Below, in pieces: positions 1-7,964 of a stretch of DNA of 45,466 nucleotides (position 1 is its first letter; each line of letters opens with the position of its first letter). The position numbers were made by a program, and so were the translations under genes. The DNA lies in contig JANXEU010000005.1 of NCBI GenBank assembly GCA_025058055.1, forward strand, positions 1 through 45,466. The letters run 5' to 3'. The notes below the pieces were generated by a model. The model ran no database searches. It saw only the letters and a list, made by a program, of their open reading frames with translations, and was not told the origin of the DNA. This stretch comes from Candidatus Calditenuaceae archaeon. GTDB taxonomy: Archaea > Thermoproteota > Nitrososphaeria_A > Caldarchaeales > Calditenuaceae.

Positions 1-1104
1 TTCATCCGGCGTGAGGAGTTCCCCTACAGGACGGTGGGAGGTCACAAGTACGACAGCGGCGACTACGAGGCGGCCCTCAGAAGGGCACTGGAGCTCTCGG
101 GTTACTGGGACCTCAGGGAGGAGCAGTCCAGGGCGAGGAAAGAGGGGAGGCTGATCGGGGTAGGGATCTCGTCATACGTCGAGGTCTGCAACTTCGCGTC
201 CCAGTCGGCCACGGTGCGGATCGAGCCCGACGGCAGGGTCACTGTCTTCACCAGCACATCGCCCCACGGACAGGGAGACCTGACAGCCTTCGCCCAGATC
301 GTCGCGGACTTCTTCGGTATAGCGATGGAGGATGTGAGGCTGGTCTTCGGCGACACCGAGAGCGTGCCCTATGGAAGCGGGACTGCGGGGAGCTGGACTT
401 TGACTTCGGGAGGTGCGGCGATACTGACGGCCTGCGAGCGGATCAGGGAGAAGATGCGCAAGATCGCCGCGCACCTGATGGAGGCCAGAACCGAGGACGT
501 AGAGCTCTCCGCGGGAAGGTTTCACGTCAGAGGTGTTCCCGAGAGGTCTGTGGGCTTCGGTGAGGTCGCTGCTGCGGCCTATGACGAGTCCATGCTCCCC
601 GACGGCGAGGAACCGGGGCTCGAGGCGTACGCCCATCACGTCCCGAGACTGACATACCCCTTCGGAGCTCACGTGGTCGCGGTGGAGGTCGACCCCGAGA
701 CGCTGCAGCCGAAGGTCCTGAAGGCCGTCCTCGTCGATGACGCAGGAAACCTCGTCAACCCCATGCTGGTGGAGGGTCAGATTATCGGCGGTGCCGTTCA
801 GGCCCTGGGGCAGGCGCTCTACGAGGAGCTGGTCTACGACGCGAACGGTTACCTCCTCACCGATAACGTGACCGACTACCTGATTCCGACTTCTTGCGAG
901 GTCCCCGAGTTCGTCCTTGACAGGACCGTTACGCCCGCACCGAACCCTCTAGGCACCAAGGGAGTAGGTGAGGCCGCGACCATCGGGTTCTCTCAGGCGG
1001 TCGTCAACGCACTCGAGGATGCCCTCCGCCAAATGGGAGTCTTGCTGGAGGCTACGCCGGTCACGCCGAACTACCTCTGGACTCTCTTGAGCTCGAAGAG
1101 GTGA
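1..1104 (+). CDS. Molybdopterin-binding large subunit of a CoxL/xanthine dehydrogenase-type hydroxylase, C-terminal part (5' end outside window)
   Basis: The reading frame is open from base 1, so the gene begins upstream; the GTG at 34 is internal. About 367 C-terminal residues are visible. They match the molybdenum cofactor-binding domains of the xanthine dehydrogenase/CO dehydrogenase large-subunit family: an SPHGQGD stretch, a GSGTAGSWTLTSGGAA loop, and near the end GTKGVGEA, whose Glu corresponds to the catalytic base of the family. These enzymes hydroxylate CO, aldehydes or purines together with FeS and FAD subunits, which are not in the window. The substrate cannot be decided, because the active-site loop that separates CoxL proper from aldehyde or purine oxidases lies upstream. 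The gene converges with lipB across a 247-base gap. Confidence 0.88.
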   Translation, partial: FIRREEFPYRTVGGHKYDSGDYEAALRRALELSGYWDLREEQSRARKEGRLIGVGISSYVEVCNFASQSATVRIEPDGRVTVFTSTSPHGQGDLTAFAQIVADFFGIAMEDVRLVFGDTESVPYGSGTAGSWTLTSGGAAILTACERIREKMRKIAAHLMEARTEDVELSAGRFHVRGVPERSVGFGEVAAAAYDESMLPDGEEPGLEAYAHHVPRLTYPFGAHVVAVEVDPETLQPKVLKAVLVDDAGNLVNPMLVEGQIIGGAVQALGQALYEELVYDANGYLLTDNVTDYLIPTSCEVPEFVLDRTVTPAPNPLGTKGVGEAATIGFSQAVVNALEDALRQMGVLLEATPVTPNYLWTLLSSKR

Positions 1105-1351
1105 TAGAGGCGGCCTTTCGGTGGGGCAGGATCTCACGCCCACCTTCCCGTTCACCGCCGGTGGGCAGAGCGTCCCTGTACCCTGCCCGGTTGCAGCAGC
1201 CCTTTCGAGCCTCCGGGCCGAACAGGGTACCCAGACCGCGAGGCTTCCCCCACGAACTAGGCACCACCTATACCGGCCCGCCCACTCATTATTTGCCTTG
1301 CTCCAATATAATTCTGTTAACTCGGCTGGTGACGGTCATAATGTGAATGTA
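1105..1351. other. Convergent intergenic region with strong inverted repeats; possible structured RNA on the minus strand
   Basis: No convincing ORF lies here. Bases 1105 to about 1285 are GC-rich, unlike the AT-rich stretch at about 1285-1345. Read on the minus strand there is a two-tier stem: GTACCCT (1230-1224) pairs with AGGGTAC (1184-1178), and after a five-base bulge GCCCGG (1218-1213) pairs with CCGGGC (1191-1186). A second hairpin pairs GCCCACC with GGTGGGC at about 1175-1138. A TATA-like element (TTATATT on the minus strand, about 1308-1314) lies some 25 bases before the GC-rich block. This fits an independently transcribed non-coding RNA, but I could not match it to tRNA, 5S, SRP or RNase P RNA. 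It may simply be a terminator region. Confidence 0.3.
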
Positions 1352-2101
1352 TTACGAGCTCATACGAACGTTCGGGCTCGAGCCGATATCCGTACCGTCA
1401 GAGGGCGTTCTTTCGGTGCTTCCGGTCAACTTTGTCCACGTGCTCAGGTATCTTCCCTGAACCTCTATCGGGACTGCCGCCAACGCCTCGGAGAACTCCC
1501 TCACGAAGAGCCTCTTCACGTCGTTCATATCGACGCTCCTGCCGAGCTCCCTCTCGATGGATGTCATCAAGTCCGGCGACATGCCGCACGGCATAATGCC
1601 GTAGAACATCGCGAGCTCTACTGAGACGTTGAGGGCCACGCCGTGAAAGCTAACGCCTCCCCTGACCGCCATCCCTATCGACGCGATCTTTCGACCGTTG
1701 ACCCAAACACCGGCCCTCCCGATGGGGCTTCCGGCCTCGGACTGCAGTCCCAACCGTCGCAAGACAGAGACTACAGAAGCCTCGACCAGCCTCACTAGGT
1801 CGGCCGCACCGATCTCCCTATCAGACAGCCTGATAATCGGATACGCAACCAACTGTCCAGGACCGTGGTAGGTCGGCCCTCCAGCTCTCTCGACGGCCCT
1901 GATCGGAACGCTCCTGTTCGTAACCTGCTCGGGCTTCGCGTGCCTGCCCAAAGTGTAAACGTGACCGTGTTCCGTGAGGAGAACGACATCACCAATGGCC
2001 CCCGACGACCTGAGCTCAACCAGCCTCAACATGAGGTCATGACACTCGTCGTAGTTCGTTCTGTTCAGGTCGCAAAAGAGGAGCTCGAGCCCCTTACGCA
2101 A
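1352..2101 (-). CDS. lipB: Octanoyltransferase (lipoyl(octanoyl) transferase) LipB
   Basis: LipB moves an octanoyl group from acyl carrier protein to the lipoyl domains of 2-oxoacid dehydrogenases or GcvH; LipA then inserts sulfur. The 249-residue protein shows the family signature GGPTYHGPGQLVAYP (residues 74-88), the active-site Lys138 in GRKIASIG, and the acyl-enzyme Cys172 in MPCGMSP. The length is normal for the family, with a polar C-terminal tail of about 30 residues. The ATG at 2101 overlaps the end of lipA by 8 bases, so the two are almost certainly co-translated. LipB needs octanoyl-ACP or an equivalent thioester, and archaea usually lack bacterial ACP, so the acyl donor here is an open question. 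Confidence 0.93.
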   Translation of the reverse strand: MRKGLELLFCDLNRTNYDECHDLMLRLVELRSSGAIGDVVLLTEHGHVYTLGRHAKPEQVTNRSVPIRAVERAGGPTYHGPGQLVAYPIIRLSDREIGAADLVRLVEASVVSVLRRLGLQSEAGSPIGRAGVWVNGRKIASIGMAVRGGVSFHGVALNVSVELAMFYGIMPCGMSPDLMTSIERELGRSVDMNDVKRLFVREFSEALAAVPIEVQGRYLSTWTKLTGSTERTPSDGTDIGSSPNVRMSS

Positions 2102-2996
2102 CCCCCCTCACCTTCGACGCCACGAACGCCTCGACGGCCCTGTAGGAGCTACGGACGAAAGGCCCGGCCGCGACGTAGAGGAAACCAAATTCGTACGCGA
2201 TCCGCTCCAGTTCCTTGAACCTCTGAGGCGATAAGTACTCCGCAACGGGTAGGTAGAGGGGTGAGTTCAAGGGCCTCAGGTACTGGCCGAGCGTCACGAC
2301 ATCGACTCCCACCTCTCTCAGGTCCTTCAGAGTCTCCAGCAGCTCCCCCTCGGTCTCCCCGAGCCCCAACATGACCGAGGACTTGGTAACGGTCTGTGGG
2401 TTTACTTCCTTGACCGTCCTAAGGACATCGAGTGACCTATCGTAGGAGGCCCTCCTGTCCCTCACGATCGGCGTCAGCCTCCGCACCGTCTCGACGTTGT
2501 GCCCCACCACGTCAGGCCCTGCCTCCACGACCTCCGCTATCGCAGCCCTGTCGCCACCGAAGTCCGGTATGAGAGTCTCGACGATCACGCTGGGGTTACA
2601 CCGCTTCACGGCCCTCACGGTCTCCGCGAAGATCACGGCGCCGCCGTCGGGCAGGTCGTCCCTGCAGACCGAGGTGAGAACGACGTAGCTAAGGCCCAGC
2701 TCCGAGACCGCCATCGAGACCCTCTCCGGCTCAGTGAAGTCGACTTTTCCATGTGGGTTTCCGTGCGTGACCGCGCAGAACCTGCAGCCCCTCGTGCAGA
2801 GGTCACCGAGGATCATGATGGTGGCCGTGCCGGAACCCCAGCACTCGCTCAGGTTGGGACAGATCGCGGACTGGCAGACGGTGTGAAGCCGGTACCTACG
2901 GATCACCTCCTTGACCCTCTCGTAGACGGGGCCGTGTGCCAGAACTACCTTCAACCACGGTGGCCTCTCCATCCGCACAACGAACCCCCGGGTCAT
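2094..2996 (-). CDS. lipA: Lipoyl synthase LipA (radical SAM)
   Basis: LipA inserts two sulfur atoms into protein-bound octanoyl groups. The 300-residue protein has both expected iron-sulfur sites. The auxiliary cluster motif is Cys41-x4-Cys46-x5-Cys52, and the radical SAM motif is Cys67-x3-Cys71-x2-Cys74 (CTRGCRFC). The C-terminal RSSY supplies the conserved serine ligand of the auxiliary cluster. Start is ATG at 2996. It lies 9 bases downstream of the trpA stop, on the same strand and with no visible promoter between, so lipA-lipB appears to be the tail of the trp operon. Bacterial lipoylation genes are not normally tied to tryptophan genes, so the link is probably positional. Confidence 0.95.
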   Translation of the reverse strand: MTRGFVVRMERPPWLKVVLAHGPVYERVKEVIRRYRLHTVCQSAICPNLSECWGSGTATIMILGDLCTRGCRFCAVTHGNPHGKVDFTEPERVSMAVSELGLSYVVLTSVCRDDLPDGGAVIFAETVRAVKRCNPSVIVETLIPDFGGDRAAIAEVVEAGPDVVGHNVETVRRLTPIVRDRRASYDRSLDVLRTVKEVNPQTVTKSSVMLGLGETEGELLETLKDLREVGVDVVTLGQYLRPLNSPLYLPVAEYLSPQRFKELERIAYEFGFLYVAAGPFVRSSYRAVEAFVASKVRGVA

Positions 2997-3005
2997 GAAT
3001 AAGGG

Positions 3006-3809
3006 TTAGCTGGACTCCCTGAAGAGCGAGCTCCTGAACTGCTTCGCGAAGTCCCTCACAGCAGCCGTTCCTCCCTCTCTCATCAGCGAGACGATCTTGC
3101 TGCCGACCACAACTCCGTCTGCGCCCTCTGAAGCCAGCCTTCTGCCGTGTTGTGGGGAAGAGACACCGAACCCTACTGCGACTCTTGCCAAGGGTCTGAG
3201 GGACTTAGCCCTCCTGATCAGCTCGATAGCGCTCCTGGGGACCTCCGTCCTCTCACCGGTTATCCCGGTCACGGAGACGAGATACGTGAAGCAGTCGCTC
3301 TGATCTAGTACCTTGGACAGCCTGATGTCCCCGGTCGTAGGCGAGGCCAACAGCACTAGCCCCAGCCCCCATCTCCTGAGTTTCTGTCCGATAGTGGTCG
3401 ACTCTTCGAGCGGCAGGTCGGGCACTATCACCGCCGACGCACCGGAGGCCCTCGCTTCGACGGCGAACCTATCCACGCCGTACCTCAGGATCACGTTGAG
3501 GTAGGAGAGCAGTACAACGGGCACGCTCGTCTCCTTCGACACTCTCCCTATCAGCGCGATAACGTCCGAGGGTCTGGTTCCGTTACGTAGCGCCGCACTG
3601 GTAGCCTCCTGAATAGTAGCGCCGTCCGCTATCGGGTCTGAGAAGGGTATCCCGACCTCCAGCACGTCCACGCCCTCCTCCGCCATCGCGACCAGAGCCT
3701 CAAAACAGCGCTCTGCATCGGGGTAGCCTCCGGTGAGGTACCCGATGAACGCAGCCCTTTTTTCCGACCTCGCACGATCGAAAGCCTCAACCAGTTCACG
3801 CACGCTCAA
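3006..3809 (-). CDS. trpA: Tryptophan synthase alpha subunit
   Basis: The alpha subunit cleaves indole-3-glycerol phosphate to indole and glyceraldehyde 3-phosphate and passes indole to TrpB. The protein is a 267-residue TIM barrel with the catalytic pair Glu51 ([10 protein letters not shown]) and Asp62 (IADG), equivalent to Glu49 and Asp60 of the Salmonella enzyme. The phosphate-binding end of the barrel is visible near [11 protein letters not shown]. The start overlaps the trpB stop by 14 bases, as expected for tight coupling of subunits made in equal amounts. It is the last trp gene; lipA follows 9 bases downstream. Confidence 0.96.
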   Translation of the reverse strand: MSVRELVEAFDRARSEKRAAFIGYLTGGYPDAERCFEALVAMAEEGVDVLEVGIPFSDPIADGATIQEATSAALRNGTRPSDVIALIGRVSKETSVPVVLLSYLNVILRYGVDRFAVEARASGASAVIVPDLPLEESTTIGQKLRRWGLGLVLLASPTTGDIRLSKVLDQSDCFTYLVSVTGITGERTEVPRSAIELIRRAKSLRPLARVAVGFGVSSPQHGRRLASEGADGVVVGSKIVSLMREGGTAAVRDFAKQFRSSLFRESS

Positions 3810-4971
3810 CCCACCTCAGCACCGTGTCTAGGTCCTTGTCACCCCGGCCGCTCAGGTTAACGACGATCACCTCGTCCCCCGGTAACGAAGGTGCGAGCTC
3901 CATCGCGTAGGCGATCGCGTGTGCGGGCTCCAGCGCAGGCAGTATGCCTTCAGTTCGCGTCAAAGTAAGGTAGGCCTTAAGCGCTCCAACGTCCTCAACG
4001 GTCACGTACTTCACCCTGCCTGTCTCCTTGAGATAAGCGTGCTCCGGCCCAACCCCTGGATAGTCAAGGCCTGGCGCGACGCTCCAAGTCTCGGCGATCT
4101 GGCCGTCCTCGTCCTGAAGGACGTAGGTGTAGGCTCCGTGTAGCACACCGTCGACGCCTCTGCTCAGGGAGGCCGCGTGCTCGCCTAAGAGTTCACCACT
4201 ACCACCGGCCTCAACGCCGACGAGCTTGACGGGGTCGTTAAGGAAGGGATGGAAGATGCCGATGGCGTTGCTCCCTCCCCCGACGCACGCTATCACCCAG
4301 TCTGGCAGTCCACCCTCCAACTCGACGGCTTGCGATCTGCACTCTCTTCCGATCACAGACTGGAAGTCCCTTACGATCGTCGGGTAAGGATGCGGACCCA
4401 CGCAAGACCCAAGGAGGTAGTAGGTGATTCCGACGTTGGTGACCCAGTCCCTTATCGCCTCGTTGATCGCGTCCTTGAGGGTCTTGGTCCCTGACCTCAC
4501 GGGAACCACCTCAGCCCCGAGAAGCTTCATCCTCTTCACGTTCGCGGACTGTCGTTCGACGTCCAGCTCCCCCATGTAGACCGTGCAGCTCAGGTTCAAC
4601 ACAGCACAGGCCATGGCCGTAGCGACGCCGTGCTGCCCGGCACCGGTCTCGGCGATCACCCTGTCCTTCCCCATCCTCTTCGCGAGGAGCGCCTGTCCGA
4701 GGGAGTTGTTGATCTTGTGAGCTCCGCCGTGTAGTAGGTCCTCTCTCTTCAGGTAGATCTTCGCACCTCCCAACTTCTTAGTCAGGTTAGCTGCGAAGTA
4801 GAGCGGCGTGGGCCTCCCAGCGTAGTGGCGAAGCAACCTCTCAAGCTCAGCCTTGAAGGAGGGATCGTCGCGCAGCACCTCGTAACTCGACTCGAGCTCG
4901 TCGAGGGCCTCGATCAGCGTCTCCGGAACGTATCGACCGCCGAACTTGCCGAACCTTCCTCTAGAAGACAT
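3796..4971 (-). CDS. trpB: Tryptophan synthase beta subunit (TrpB1 type)
   Basis: This PLP enzyme condenses indole with L-serine to form tryptophan. The 391-residue length and the N-terminal [13 protein letters not shown] are typical of TrpB1, the form that pairs with TrpA, rather than the longer TrpB2. Lys86 in GGAHKINN is the Schiff-base lysine, Glu108 in AETGAGQHG is the catalytic glutamate, and GGGSNA binds the cofactor phosphate. It overlaps trpF upstream by 11 bases and trpA downstream by 14. Start is the ATG at 4971. Confidence 0.97.
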   Translation of the reverse strand: MSSRGRFGKFGGRYVPETLIEALDELESSYEVLRDDPSFKAELERLLRHYAGRPTPLYFAANLTKKLGGAKIYLKREDLLHGGAHKINNSLGQALLAKRMGKDRVIAETGAGQHGVATAMACAVLNLSCTVYMGELDVERQSANVKRMKLLGAEVVPVRSGTKTLKDAINEAIRDWVTNVGITYYLLGSCVGPHPYPTIVRDFQSVIGRECRSQAVELEGGLPDWVIACVGGGSNAIGIFHPFLNDPVKLVGVEAGGSGELLGEHAASLSRGVDGVLHGAYTYVLQDEDGQIAETWSVAPGLDYPGVGPEHAYLKETGRVKYVTVEDVGALKAYLTLTRTEGILPALEPAHAIAYAMELAPSLPGDEVIVVNLSGRGDKDLDTVLRWVERA

Positions 4972-5554
4972 GCGCCTCCCTCGCTCGACTCACGAAGGCT
5001 TTGACCTTGACGCCGTCCTTGATCCCGGGTGACGACTCCACTCCGGAGGACGCATCCACTCCGAAGGGCCTCAGCCTCCTAACGATCTCTGCGACGTTCT
5101 CAGGACCCAATCCGCCGGAGACTATTACGGGCAACCTCGACGTCTTCACGAACCGGGCCGCAGCCTCCAAGTCGATCGGTCTTCCGCTACCATGACTCTG
5201 GTCGAGGAGGACCAAGTCATAACCATCCAAGGGTTGCTCGGTGTTAATCGATACAGGTCTTATCAGTAGGTTCACACCCATCGACCTCAGCAACGTCGGG
5301 TCACCGGGGCCGTAGAGCTGCACGCCATGCGGTTCCACCACGGAGCAGACCTCCTCGACGAGTCTGGGCTGGGAGCCGTTCAGCACGGTGATCGGCATCG
5401 GACCACCTGCGGCCTCCATCGCGAGCCTTTTCGCAGCCTCGACCGTCAGGTTCCTCGGCGACCTCGGAAAGCCTATGACCATTCCGAAGGCGTCAGCGCC
5501 AGCCTCCATGACGAACTTTAGGTCCTCTGGCCTCGTGATCCCGCAGACCTTCAC
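4961..5554 (-). CDS. trpF: Phosphoribosylanthranilate isomerase
   Basis: TrpF performs the Amadori rearrangement of phosphoribosylanthranilate to CdRP, the step before TrpC. The N-terminus VKVCGIT is the family signature, its Cys being the general base; the conserved FPRSPRN follows near residue 30, and a DASSGVES motif near the C-terminus helps bind phosphate. At 197 residues it is normal length. The start is GTG at 5554: no ATG is available, and an in-frame TGA lies shortly upstream. A purine-rich GAGGTGA inside the end of trpC precedes it by about 13 bases. It follows trpC by 8 bases. Confidence 0.93.
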   Translation of the reverse strand: MKVCGITRPEDLKFVMEAGADAFGMVIGFPRSPRNLTVEAAKRLAMEAAGGPMPITVLNGSQPRLVEEVCSVVEPHGVQLYGPGDPTLLRSMGVNLLIRPVSINTEQPLDGYDLVLLDQSHGSGRPIDLEAAARFVKTSRLPVIVSGGLGPENVAEIVRRLRPFGVDASSGVESSPGIKDGVKVKAFVSRAREAHVF

Positions 5555-5562
5555 GAAGAGCT

Positions 5563-6369
5563 TCAGGTCACCTCACCCTTGATCCTCTTGATCGCTACCG
5601 ATGGATCGCTCGCGCTCATGATCGCCGTCCCGACGAGGAACTTGTTGATTCCGATCTCAATGAACGGCTCGACGTCCGATCTGGAGCTTATCCCGCTCTC
5701 AATCACGGTCTTCCGGCGCTCGCGTTCGGATACCAGATCAGCGATTGACTTGGCCCTGGCCAAGCTCAGGTCCAGAGTGTCGAGGTCGCGAGAGTTGATG
5801 CCGATCATGTCGGCGTCCGAGTTCAAGGCGATCTCTAGGTCCTCGGGCCGGTAGATCTCAAGTAGAACCTCAAGTCCGAGGTCGTGGGCCTCTCGTATCA
5901 TTCGATGCAGGTCAAGCTCGCAGAGGCGTCTCTTGAAGGCACCCACAATCAGCAGGACTGCGCTCGCACCGGCCCTTGACGCGAACTCTAGCTGCTCCCT
6001 TGAGACCACGAAGTCTTTCATCATCGTCGGCACACCTGTCTCGGACGCTAACCTGAGGTACTCGGGCCTCCCGCCGAAGTCGACATCTTCTGTAAGGACC
6101 GAGATCGCGTCCGCTCCACCATCGATCAGCCTTGAGACCAGCTGCCTCGGGTCATAGACATTCCTGAGGGTTCCTGCAGAGGGCGACTTGGGCTTCATCT
6201 CGGCGATAACTGACACAGCGCTTCTCAGCGACCGCAAAAGGCTCCTCTCGGACGTAGGCCGCTCCCAGGTGGTTAGGTAATAGCCGGACCTCACTCTCCT
6301 CAGGGCCTCCAAGCAGGCCTTTTCGAGGTAAGACTGATTCTCAGGGATCGAGCCTCGTGACGTCACCAT
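5563..6369 (-). CDS. trpC: Indole-3-glycerol phosphate synthase
   Basis: TrpC closes the indole ring from CdRP with loss of CO2 and water. The 268-residue TIM barrel carries the family signature VIAEMKPKSPSAG (residues 54-66) with the catalytic Glu57 and Lys59. Further motifs are VLTEDVDFGG, a catalytic Lys in MMKDFVV, IGINSRDL, and VIESGISS near the C-terminal phosphate site. The ATG at 6369 overlaps trpD by 29 bases, longer than the other overlaps in this operon. A later start would truncate the N-terminal helix that this enzyme needs, so I keep the ATG. Confidence 0.95.
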   Translation of the reverse strand: MVTSRGSIPENQSYLEKACLEALRRVRSGYYLTTWERPTSERSLLRSLRSAVSVIAEMKPKSPSAGTLRNVYDPRQLVSRLIDGGADAISVLTEDVDFGGRPEYLRLASETGVPTMMKDFVVSREQLEFASRAGASAVLLIVGAFKRRLCELDLHRMIREAHDLGLEVLLEIYRPEDLEIALNSDADMIGINSRDLDTLDLSLARAKSIADLVSERERRKTVIESGISSRSDVEPFIEIGINKFLVGTAIMSASDPSVAIKRIKGEVT

Positions 6370-7390
6370 CCGTTAACCTCACTACCTCCCTCAGGACCCC
6401 CAGGACTCTTCCGGAGGAGAGCAGCTCCCACGCCAGCTCAGTACCGTATCGGAGGTCATCGGAGAGCCCCACGACCTTGAGCGCGACCGATGCGTTGCAA
6501 AGGGTCAGCTGGACGTCTGGGTCTCCTCTCTCGAGCTCACCAGAGATCAGCCTCTTTGCCCTCTCGACAGCCTCCCTTCTGTCCCTGACGACCAACCTAT
6601 CGGATGGAGTTCGAGATATCCCGAAGTCAGAGGGGTGCAGCGTCTCGTATCTCACCTCACCGTCCCAGAGCCATCCGACCTCCGTGGGAGAGCAGGGCGA
6701 GACCTCATCGATTCCTATCGAACCGTGGTAGACCGCTGCCCTCTCGACTCCGAGGAACCTCAGCGCATCGCACATCTTGGGGATCAGCTCACCGGACGGT
6801 ACACCCATCGAGTGCATCTTGGTCTCCGCGGGGTTGCTGAGAGGGCCCAGAAGGTTGAAGGCGGTCCTTATGCCTATCTCCCTCCTAACGACCGCGACAC
6901 CCTTCATCGACGGGTGATAACGCGGCGCCATCATGAACCCGAACCCAACCTCTCTTATGCACCTCTCGACCACCTCGGGACCCACGTCGATGTTCACACC
7001 CAGCTCCTCGAGCAGGTCCGCGCTGCCCGTGTGACCGGTGTAAGACCTGTTTCCGTGCTTCGCGACCCTCCCGCCTCCGGCTGCGACGATCAGGCCTGTG
7101 ATCGTACTGGCGTTTACGGTCTTAATCACGTCTCCTCCAGTTCCACAGGTGTCGATCGCTTTGCCCTCGGTCCTCACCTTCACAGCCCTTGCTCGAAGCA
7201 CTCGGGCCATCGCGGCGAGCAGCTCAGCCGTCTCACCTCGAATTCTCAGGGCTGTGAGAAGGGCGGCGATCTGAGAGGCCGTTGCCGTGCCGTTAGCCAT
7301 CTCGTCGACACACGAGCTCACCTCCTCCGCCGAGACCTGTCGACCCTCGACGAGCTTGAAGAGGACTTCGACTATCACCTCACAACTCAC
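6341..7390 (-). CDS. trpD: Anthranilate phosphoribosyltransferase
   Basis: TrpD joins anthranilate to PRPP. The 349-residue protein has the PRPP-binding signature DTCGTGGD (residues 80-87), then NASTITGLIVAAGG and KHGNRSYTGHTGSADLLEELG, all hallmarks of the family, and a metal-binding DE pair in GIDEVSP. The start is GTG at 7390, which overlaps the end of trpG by 11 bases. TrpD is encoded separately from TrpG here, unlike the fused TrpGD of some bacteria. Confidence 0.95.
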   Translation of the reverse strand: MSCEVIVEVLFKLVEGRQVSAEEVSSCVDEMANGTATASQIAALLTALRIRGETAELLAAMARVLRARAVKVRTEGKAIDTCGTGGDVIKTVNASTITGLIVAAGGGRVAKHGNRSYTGHTGSADLLEELGVNIDVGPEVVERCIREVGFGFMMAPRYHPSMKGVAVVRREIGIRTAFNLLGPLSNPAETKMHSMGVPSGELIPKMCDALRFLGVERAAVYHGSIGIDEVSPCSPTEVGWLWDGEVRYETLHPSDFGISRTPSDRLVVRDRREAVERAKRLISGELERGDPDVQLTLCNASVALKVVGLSDDLRYGTELAWELLSSGRVLGVLREVVRLTDGDVTRLDP

Positions 7391-7964
7391 CTCTGAGGAA
7401 GTTCCTGAGAACCTCGATCCCCTTGGGCGTGAGGATTGACTCAGGGTGGAACTGCACTCCGACCAGCGGCCAGCTCCTGTGCCTTATCGCCATCAGCTCA
7501 CCGTCCTCGATGTCCCTCGCGATAACCTCGAGTTCTCTCGGGAGGTCCCGCTCCCTTACGACAAGTGAATGGTACCTGCCAACCGTGAGAGGGTTCTCTA
7601 GCCCACGGAAGATCCCCTCTCCGCTGTGTTGGACTCTGGAGGACTTGCCGTGTACGACCCTCTGAGCCCTCACCACGCTCCCTCCGAAGACGTGTCCGAT
7701 CAATTGCATCCCCAGACAGACTCCCAGAGTCGGTATTTGGCGGCTCAGGTTCAGTATCACGTCGCCGGAGATTCCGGTGAACCTCTTCTCTGAAGGGTGT
7801 CCAGGACCCGGTGAGATGACGATCCCTTTAGGTTCCAGTGACTGGACTTCCTCCAGCTTCAGCTTCGTGCTCCTGAACACAACAGGTTCGGCGCCGAGCT
7901 TACCGATGTAGTCGGCGAGGTTCCAGACGAAGGAGTCGTAGTTGTCGAGAATGAGGACCTTCAT
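7380..7964 (-). CDS. trpG: Anthranilate synthase glutamine amidotransferase subunit
   Basis: TrpG releases ammonia from glutamine for TrpE. The 194-residue class I amidotransferase has the oxyanion motif SPGPGHP near residue 51, the nucleophile Cys83 in LGVCLGMQ, and the His173/Glu175 pair in VQFHPES. In some organisms the same subunit also serves PabB, and no pabA is visible here. Its ATG at 7964 overlaps the trpE stop as ATGA, consistent with stoichiometric synthesis of the two subunits. Confidence 0.96.
   Translation of the reverse strand: MKVLILDNYDSFVWNLADYIGKLGAEPVVFRSTKLKLEEVQSLEPKGIVISPGPGHPSEKRFTGISGDVILNLSRQIPTLGVCLGMQLIGHVFGGSVVRAQRVVHGKSSRVQHSGEGIFRGLENPLTVGRYHSLVVRERDLPRELEVIARDIEDGELMAIRHRSWPLVGVQFHPESILTPKGIEVLRNFLRGEL

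Noticed and set aside
1105-1290. 5S rRNA, SRP RNA or RNase P RNA in the GC-rich intergenic block
   Set aside because: The conserved cores are missing: no GGAAG/AGCAGC symmetric-loop pair of SRP helix 8, no CCGAACnCGGAAG of 5S, and no GAGGAAAGUCC or ACAGAA of RNase P. The block is also too short for a full SRP RNA.
1121-1624. Plus-strand ORF of 167 codons across the intergenic region and lipB
   Set aside because: Most of it is antisense to lipB, its composition is Arg/Pro-rich without any family pattern, and it has no promoter of its own.
2499-3002. Plus-strand ORF of 167 codons opposite lipA
   Set aside because: It is a shadow of lipA, whose radical SAM motifs are unambiguous.
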